Assembly (NCBI GenBank): GCA_945910005.1
Contig: OX246746.1
Span: 34,062,686 to 34,126,685, forward strand
Direction: 5' to 3'
From: Isoperla grammatica
Lineage: Eukaryota; Arthropoda; Insecta; Plecoptera; Perlodidae
DNA length: 64,000 nucleotides
In this document: in pieces, positions 57,126 through 64,000 of the stretch
Numbering within the stretch: the first letter of the stretch is position 1
How the letters are laid out: every line of letters starts with the position of its first letter
Made by a program: the position numbers and the translations under genes
The notes under the pieces: model-generated
Databases searched by the model: none
Told to the model about the DNA's origin: nothing
The model's input: only the letters and a program-made list of their open reading frames with translations

Positions 57126-57736
57126 CAGGAAAAACCTCCCGTCTGGATGTTGTCGTTGTTTACGAATAATTATTGTGTTTTTACATAAGGAGTAAACGAG
57201 TCTTCAATCTCTTTACCTTGAGCAAGTGTATCTTGCAGATGGGCCAAAACTACAGGATCAACTAGCTGAGGGTATGTTTTGATATTAATTTGTCAAGTTT
57301 CACATCCAAATATCGACTTAAACTGTCGACAAAATCCAAAATACGTTGTATTTACAGTTATCGCGTATATTTATGTAGCGCGTGTACTTAAAACAAAACA
57401 CTCCATGTATCTACCACACACAAATACACAACTAGTCTACTGCTACTGTGCGATAGCATTGTGCTGTGTACACGCGCAATATCAACGCGAGACTCACACG
57501 CGCTTATTACAGCTGTACAAGAATATTAAACGAAGCAAAACTGAAGTGAAACTCCACAATGTCTCCTTTTAGAATTAGCAATTTGAAGCTTTCATACGGA
57601 AACGTTTATGTATCAGTTATTGAAAAGTTTTGATAAACCAGTTCACTCCTTTTACAAAGAAGTTATCGATACAAAATGAACCAATCAAGTTCAAAATGTA
57701 CCGGTGTAAATACAAGTACACACTGGACACCTAGAT

Positions 57737-57843
57737 CTCTTACTAAGCGAGGTATTACGAGGTCACCAACCCCTTCCTCAAGCACTGTCTATGCCTGACC
57801 GGCGCCAGTCAGACAGAGGCCGTGCTTGAGGAAGGAGTAAGAG
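57737..57843. other. Long imperfect hairpin
   Basis: CCTTCCTCAAGCAC (57772-57785) pairs perfectly with 57822-57835. An outer CTCTTAC/GTAAGAG pair and an inner CTGAC/GTCAG pair extend it. Function unknown. Confidence 0.6.
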
Positions 57844-58254
57844 ACTCCGAAAAATCTTGCTAATAAATATAAAAAAAACAATGTTTCAGCACAGTGTGTA
57901 ATTGGGCAATTGGTTTAAAATACTAATCCGGTACAAAAACTAAAGCATAAGTGCTATTAACTCTTAATTATCTAGAGCAGGAAACTCCTTAGAACGCAGT
58001 GCCTGAATCGTGTGCCTTCTAACATACAAAACATGATTCTTTCCTGCTTGTTGACAGCAGAACTTCTATGTTTACATACACATTATTATTCAAGACTCTT
58101 CAGTAGTGGATGAGTAGAGCTTCTCTTAAAATCGTCCATCAATTCTAAAACAATGATGAGAAACATAAATTAATTCATAAAACTACTCTACACGAGTCAG
58201 CTGCAGAGTTAACACAGGAGTAAAATTTGACATTGCTATAATATAAAGAATAAA
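57844..58254. other. No gene seen
   Basis: AT-rich and unassigned. Confidence 0.4.
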
Positions 58255-58345
58255 AATAAATAAATAAATTCGTATTTATAGAGTCTATCTACCCACTCAG
58301 TAACAAGACTGGTTTCCAGGGGGGACTTTAATTAAAACCTACGTT
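58255..58345 (-). mobile_element. SINE tail fragment
   Basis: AAATAAATAAATTCGTATTTATAG-type start, CTACCCACTCAGTAAC and GGGGGACTTTAATT match the 3' end of the 25574-26005 family on the minus strand. The rest is missing. Confidence 0.7.
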
Positions 58346-59285
58346 TGAACCATCGCACACTACAAACACAAACACGTTTGTAACACAATAGCATTGATTA
58401 ATTAATTTACTTCACACACTACTATCTTCACTCTTTCAGATAAATTGTGTTTTATTATAAGTTAAATAATATATCTCAAAACATGCAGTGATGTTTCGTT
58501 ATTCAAGATTATTATAAAGTAAAGATATAGCAAATTACTAAATATCTTCAAATGCAAAATGTAAACCATTTCCCCGTGTCAGGGTGGTGAATCATTGGTG
58601 AACTGTTAACTTGAGAAAGATTTTAAATACACTCTCACTAACAAACTACCGGTAGGTATACCCAGAATCTCCTTCTCACTGTTCTTCATCTAATTCATTT
58701 TTACTATAGCACATATTTTCAAATATACGTAGATGATATGATGAGTGATTATGTAACTGATGCAACTATAGGCCTACTATATTTTCACTCTGTTTCAGAA
58801 TATTAGTATATATTTACTATATCACAGAAGTCAAAGGGTTAGAAAATAATATAATCACCATTTCCAAGTTGTGGGTTTACTTTTTCTCCGAACTTTGAGC
58901 GATATTTCTCATCACTCCAAAGTAGAACACGGTCTTCTTCCTGTAATAAAACGACATAGGTCTAAATACATTAAAAATAATACATAAGTGTATTACACTA
59001 ACCGGGGCTCCACTACTAAGCTCCCAATCTGGATGAATATATGACAGTTCATCACTCTTCGTGTCTCGCGCCCGTAAAACTTTGATATTCAACCAGCATT
59101 CAATTCAAATATTAGTTATAAAGAGAGACATAAAAAAGAAGATCTATGAAAATATACAACACTTTAACATTTCTACGAAGCGCACTCTCTTCAGGTCACT
59201 AACTAGAAAGAGTAATGAGCAGGAATAAAAACGAGCTGTTAGCATTTGCCTTATGAGTATCGGTTGAGAGAAAACTCTTAGGACA
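58346..59285. other. No gene seen
   Basis: No feature recognised; the minus-strand frame at 58877-59092 has no known domain. Confidence 0.4.
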
Positions 59286-59287
59286 AG

Positions 59288-59365
59288 ATAAAACTAAGCG
59301 GGCATCGAACCAGTAACCTCATGCATACAAGGTCAGTGTGCTACCACTGAGCAATCTCTACCGGT
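59288..59365 (-). repeat. tRNA-like SINE head
   Basis: Minus strand: GCTCAGTGGTAGCAC (A box) and ACTGGTTCGATGCCCG (B box) at tRNA-like spacing. Acceptor strands do not pair. Confidence 0.5.
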
Positions 59366-59636
59366 TCGATATAACTTACATGTTCCTAGAGACGCAGCAA
59401 ATATAGTGATATATGCCTAACCCCATGACTTATTCTTACCAATAGAGCCAATGCAGGCAAATATAAATTTAGAAACACATAGCTATATAATCGCAAATTA
59501 ACTTACCTCTCTCTTCTTGTGGGACTACAGCAGATGTCAAGGTCATGTAGTGTGGATCCGTTGTCTGGTTGTCATGCACCATTAGCATGAGCAGTATATA
59601 CTGCAGCCTCCTCCCGCGTTGAGCAGTATGAGAGAG

Positions 59637-61695
59637 TAGAGCTGTATGCGTTTTGGCCCTACCTAACCAGATCACTCAGGATCACTCAGGCTATTCTGTC
59701 CAACCTGTATTCAATGTAGAGCTGTATGCTCATCGACCCTACCTAACCAGATCACTCAGGCTATTCTGTCCAGCCTGTATTCAAGAAGAGCTGTATGCTC
59801 ATCGGCCCTACCTAACCAGATCACTCAGGCTATTCTGTCCAGCCTGTATTCAATGTAGAGCTGTATGCTCATCGGCCCTACCTAACCACATCACTCAGGC
59901 TATTCTGTCCAGCCTGTATTCAAAGAAGAGCTGTATGCTCATCGGCCCTACCTAACCAGATCACTCAGGCTATTCTGTCCAGCCTGTATTCAATGTAGAG
60001 CTGTATGCTCATCGGCCCTACCTAACCAGATCACTCAGGATCACTCAGGCTATTCTGTCCAGCCTGTATTCAATGAAGAGCTGTATGCTCATCGGCCCTA
60101 CCTAACCACATCACTCAGGCTATTCTGTACAGCCTGTATTCAATGCAGAGCTGTATGCTCATCGGCCCTACCTAACCACATCACTCAGGCTATTCTGTCC
60201 AGCCTGTATTCAATGCAGAGCTGTATGCTCTTCGCCCCTACCTAGCCACATCACTCAGGCTATTCTGTCCAGCCTGTCTGTATTCAACGCAGAGCTGTAT
60301 GCTCATCGCCCCTACCTAACCACATCACTCAGGCTATTCTGTCCAGCCTGTATTCAACGCAGAGCTGTATGCTCATCGCCCCTACCTAACCAGATCACTC
60401 AGGCTATTCTGTTCAGCCTGTATTCAATGCAGAGCAGTTTGCTCATCGCCCTACCTAACCAGATCACTCAGGCTATTCTGTCCAGCCTGTATTCAATGTA
60501 GAGCTGTATGCTCATCGGCCCTACCTAACCACATCACTCAGGCTATTCTGTCCAGCCTGTATTCAAAGTAGAGATGTATGCTCATCGGCCCTACCTAACC
60601 ACATCACTCAGGCTATTCTGTCCAGCCTGTATTTAATGCAGAGCTGTATGCTCATCGCCCCTACCTAACCATATCACTCAGGCTATTCTGTCCAGCCTGT
60701 ATTCAACGCAGAGCTGTATGCTCATCGCCCCTACCTAACCACATCACTCAGGCTATTCTGTCCAGCCTGTATTCATAGAAGAGCTGTATGCTAATTGGCC
60801 CTACCTAACCACATCACTCAGGCTATTCTGTCCAGCCTGTATTCAATGCAGAGCTGTTTGCTCATCGCCTTACCTAACCAGATCACTCAGGCTATTCTGT
60901 CCAGCCTGTATTCATAGAAGAGCTGTATGCTCATCGGCCCTACCTAACCACATCACTCAGGCTATTCTGTCCAGCCTGTATTCAATGTAGAGCTGTATGC
61001 TCATCGGCCCTACCTAACCACATCACTCAGGCTATTCTGTCCAGCCTGTATTCACTGCAGAGCTGTATGCTCATCGCCCCTACCTAACCACATCTCTCAG
61101 GCTATTCAGTCCAGCCTGTATTCAATGCAGAGCTGTATGCTCATCGCCCCTACCTAACCAGATCACTCAGGCTATTCTGTCCAGCCTGTATTCAATGCAG
61201 AGCTGTTTGCTCATCGCCCTACCTAACCAGATCACTCAGGCTATTCTGTCCAGCCTGTATTCATAGAAGAGCTGTATGCTCATCGGCCCTACCTAACCAC
61301 ATCACTCAGGCTATTCTGTCCAGCCTGTATTCAATGTAGAGCTGTATGCTCATCGGCCCTACCTAACCACATCACTCAGGCTATTCTGTCCAGCCTGTAT
61401 TCGCTGCAGAGCTGTATGCTCATCGCCCCTACCTAACCACATCACTCAGGCTATTCTGTCCAACCTGTATTCAATGCAGAGCTGTATGCTCATCGCCCCT
61501 ACCTAGCCACATCACTCAGGCTATTCTGTCCAGCCTGTATTCAAAGTAGAGATGTATGCTCATCGGCCCTACCTAACCACGTCACTCAGGCTATTCTGTC
61601 CAGCCTGTATTCAAAGTAGAGCGGTTTGCTCATCGTATTTACCTAACCAGATCACTCAGGCTATTGTTTCCAGCTTGCGTAAAAGAAGAGCACTA
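59637..61695. repeat. About 70-bp satellite, roughly 29 copies
   Basis: Each unit carries TCACTCAGGCTATTCTGTCC, AGCCTGTATTCA, GAGCTGTATGCTCATCG and CCTACCTAACCA. Variants differ at the base after CATCG (GCCC versus CCCC), in the AATGCAGAG / AAAGAAGAG segment, and in CACATC versus CAGATC. Copies from 60851 and 61200 (349 bp, five units) share the same variant series. Short open frames through it are artefacts. Confidence 0.96.
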
Positions 61696-62975
61696 TGCCC
61701 AGCAAGCAATAAACGATACCAAGATAAACTTTTATTTTGGACCACGATCTGAGTTTTTTCTTTTCCAATCACATACCAATCTGAAAAAGTAATACAAATG
61801 CATCGTTAGGGCTCTATTGCGCTCATCTCCATAGCACAATGAAATGTAGGACTATTGAGTGTTCCCGATTATATTGAACTGTTTGATTTGCTGAATAAGC
61901 ATTATAAATATTGTGTAACTTAACTTTTTTGTATTCATCAGTAATGTGGTTCACATATATATATGAGTTAGTTATTTGCAATGCAAATATTAGATGTCAA
62001 TGAAAAAAAAGGGAAAAAAAAGAAAATTTATATAAAGATAATGAAGATGAAGTCCTGTTGCTGGAAAACCTACCATCTGCATTTTTTTTTTTTTAGCAGA
62101 AATTGAATCATGGTCAGAAGATTATAGAATTATAGCCTTAAGCAATTTTTTCATAATCTAAGTTTCAAAAATCAATCATTTCCTTCGTTATTCGCGTATG
62201 AAAATATCGTTCAGATGCAAAAACCTGTCCATCTTTTCAAGAGCTATTGAGAAATATGTTATCATCGATATTCACCCATTGAAATGATTGCATAACAAAG
62301 CAACAACGGCTGTCTGGTACATTTTCTTTTTTAATTGTTCTTCTGTTCTTTTATAAATATTTATATATTTGTTATACATATTTTTAATTATAATAAATTA
62401 AGTTACGTTCGAAAATTGTGTTTTTGATTTTAAGTGATATTATCAAGGAGTATTAGTATTTAATAAGCATTATTATTATCATTATGTATAGTGGTATAAA
62501 TCAATTTATAATTGAGTTTTTATTTTGTCGTTCTACTTAATTCTGTCTTCGATTTTACGTAACACTATCCATCAGTATTATAATTTAAAAATCTTAAGTG
62601 CTATTAACTCTATTGATTAATTTGTAATACTTATTAAATTAACTAATGAAAAACAGCAAATCAGCTTGATATGACCTGCTACTTACTTTGCATTTACAAT
62701 TGTTTTGTCCAAATTAATAAGTTGTGATTCATCACTGAACCATCTCAAATCCTGCATCTGGTTAACAAATTTAGGTATAACTCATAATTTATAATATTAG
62801 TTTGACTGAATTGACATCTAATTGTAAACAGAAAACTGTGTTGATTAGAATATTAAAGTAGCAGAAGTATTGTTGTTTATTTCAAAGTCAAGCTTTACGG
62901 AGATGGCTGATTTTGCGTTTATGCGATTCAAAATTATAACGTGGTTTTGTACCGTAAAATAATTTAAAGCACACA
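61696..62975. other. No gene; AT-rich
   Basis: AT-rich sequence with no recognisable feature. Confidence 0.45.
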
Positions 62976-62979
62976 CACC

Positions 62980-63285
62980 TACATACATATTCATAGGTTG
63001 TACGTACGTCACATCTTTTTTGACGTTGCCATGGAGAAACAATTGTAGGCGGTTGTGGTAGAACATATAAACTCTTCATTGTTTAAAATCCAGCCTGCTT
63101 TTTAAAATAATTTTGTATTTGTGGTATTTTTTATTTTGTATTAATTATGTTTACTTTTTAAATTCTTAATTAGGCTTATTTATTAAATTTGAATAGTATT
63201 TGCTAATGATCTTGGATTGGTCCTCCTCAATTGTGTCGCAATCATGGCCGCTGTGACGTCACGTGGGAACTATGAATATATATAC
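62980..63285 (+). promoter_or_regulatory. CRE/TATA-like module, copy 2
   Basis: TTCATAGGTTGTACGTACGTCAC at 62991-63013, then GGCCGCTGTGACGTCACGTG at 63247 and TATGAATATATATA after it. Spacing between the two sites is about 250 bp, against about 210 bp in copy 1. Confidence 0.5.
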
Positions 63286-64000
63286 ACACATAACATACTG
63301 TCGTCAATGAATGTTACTCACCAGATATGACCCTATAGGCCGCTCGACGTCTCGACGTCTCGAAGGTATAGCTATGTGAACACAAGGGCTAGGGATCGCA
63401 ATGACAAGTCATCGGGCTCGCGGTGGGTACAGACGTGCCGGTCCTTAAGTATTGGTCCTCCGTGGAGTACCTCAACATGAGAAGCAACGAACAACTCTTG
63501 AACGTCACTAATCACCCACATTTAAGCGGTGCCTAGAGCGGTTGCTTTACTCACTGATGACCAAACCCGTTTGGAAGCACCCTCAGGTTTGCAGGCTCCG
63601 CCAGGCGTCCCGTACACGCCATGTACCTGCCGGATTCCCCGCCAAGACACCGACACCCTCACCACTTTGAACCTTCGCCCAAGTGACACAATAGCTACAC
63701 ATGAGTCTCGTAGTCGGCAGCCCTGAGGACAGAAACAAAATAATATGTCGTTACACTTACGTACAAACGTATTTCCTAACGTAATCATTGTCATCAGAGA
63801 ACTGTGTAATTTCCTAAAACCGTTCTAAGCGAAATATTTCAATAACTTGGGTTTCGTTGCCAGTTTGTAAATAAAAAAAAAAAATGAAAAAAACATGATA
63901 ATTAATATTAGTGGTCACTAATAGGCTACTACCACTACAGCATAAATCAGCATCCCACGAAATAAATAGATTTGTCAGTTTATGATATATTTAAAGGAAA
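63286..64000. other. No confident gene; end of window
   Basis: A GC-richer stretch (63420-63730) has open frames on both strands with no recognisable family. It contains a small CTCGACGT repeat at about 63343-63361. An exon of an unknown gene cannot be excluded. Confidence 0.35.

Noticed and set aside
59637..61752. Open frames in the satellite as a repeat protein
   Set aside because: The unit is not a stable multiple of three and frames break every few units.
63522..63794. Overlapping frames on both strands near the right edge
   Set aside because: GC-richer DNA gives long frames by chance on both strands; no family seen.

Overview
The window is eukaryotic, AT-rich and almost free of host genes. 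It is most likely from a marine invertebrate animal. The dense TAGGCCTA-type motif, a Mag-like Ty3/gypsy element, PIF/Harbinger, hAT and TTAA-target elements and tRNA-derived SINEs fit a deuterostome such as an echinoderm, but the species is inferred, not shown. The only gene with no sign of decay is a tRNA-Gly(GCC) at 55260-55330. All recognisable protein-coding sequence belongs to transposable elements and carries stops or frameshifts.

Region 1 (1-13 kb) is a shuffled array of diverged duplications (blocks a, b, c, d, e, two to four copies each) with inserted MITEs and SINEs. Several insertions have a matching empty site in a sister copy. It ends in a 137-bp tandem array, a long GTAT microsatellite and a 154-bp tandem repeat.

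Region 2 (about 13.1-48.0 kb) is best read as one old PIF/Harbinger transposon. It has a plus-strand Myb/SANT gene in three exons (13982-14219, 20124-20311, 23038-23854). Convergent to it is a minus-strand HARBI1-like DDE transposase in three exons (46820-46559, 33100-32700, 27464-27086). Later insertions have expanded its introns: a foldback element, several hAT elements with exact 8-bp target duplications, a TAGACGG-TIR element, two LINEs, a SINE, and an 8.4-kb Ty3/gypsy element that itself carries a 3.6-kb TTAA-target element. Many boundaries can be read to the base, so the relative order of insertions can be reconstructed.

Region 3 (48-64 kb) holds two copies of one non-autonomous hAT family, more MITEs, tRNA-like SINE heads, the tRNA-Gly gene, a 23-bp perfect hairpin, and a satellite of about 70-bp units (roughly 29 copies, with a 5-unit higher-order period) at 59.6-61.7 kb. 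It also holds two related modules about 6 kb apart that combine ACGTCAC and TATA-like motifs.

No CRISPR array, bacterial operon or intact host protein gene is visible. The most interesting material is the exploded Harbinger locus with its nested insertions, the precisely dated TTAA insertions, the foldback element, and a 74-nt hairpin present three times with a compensatory base-pair change.
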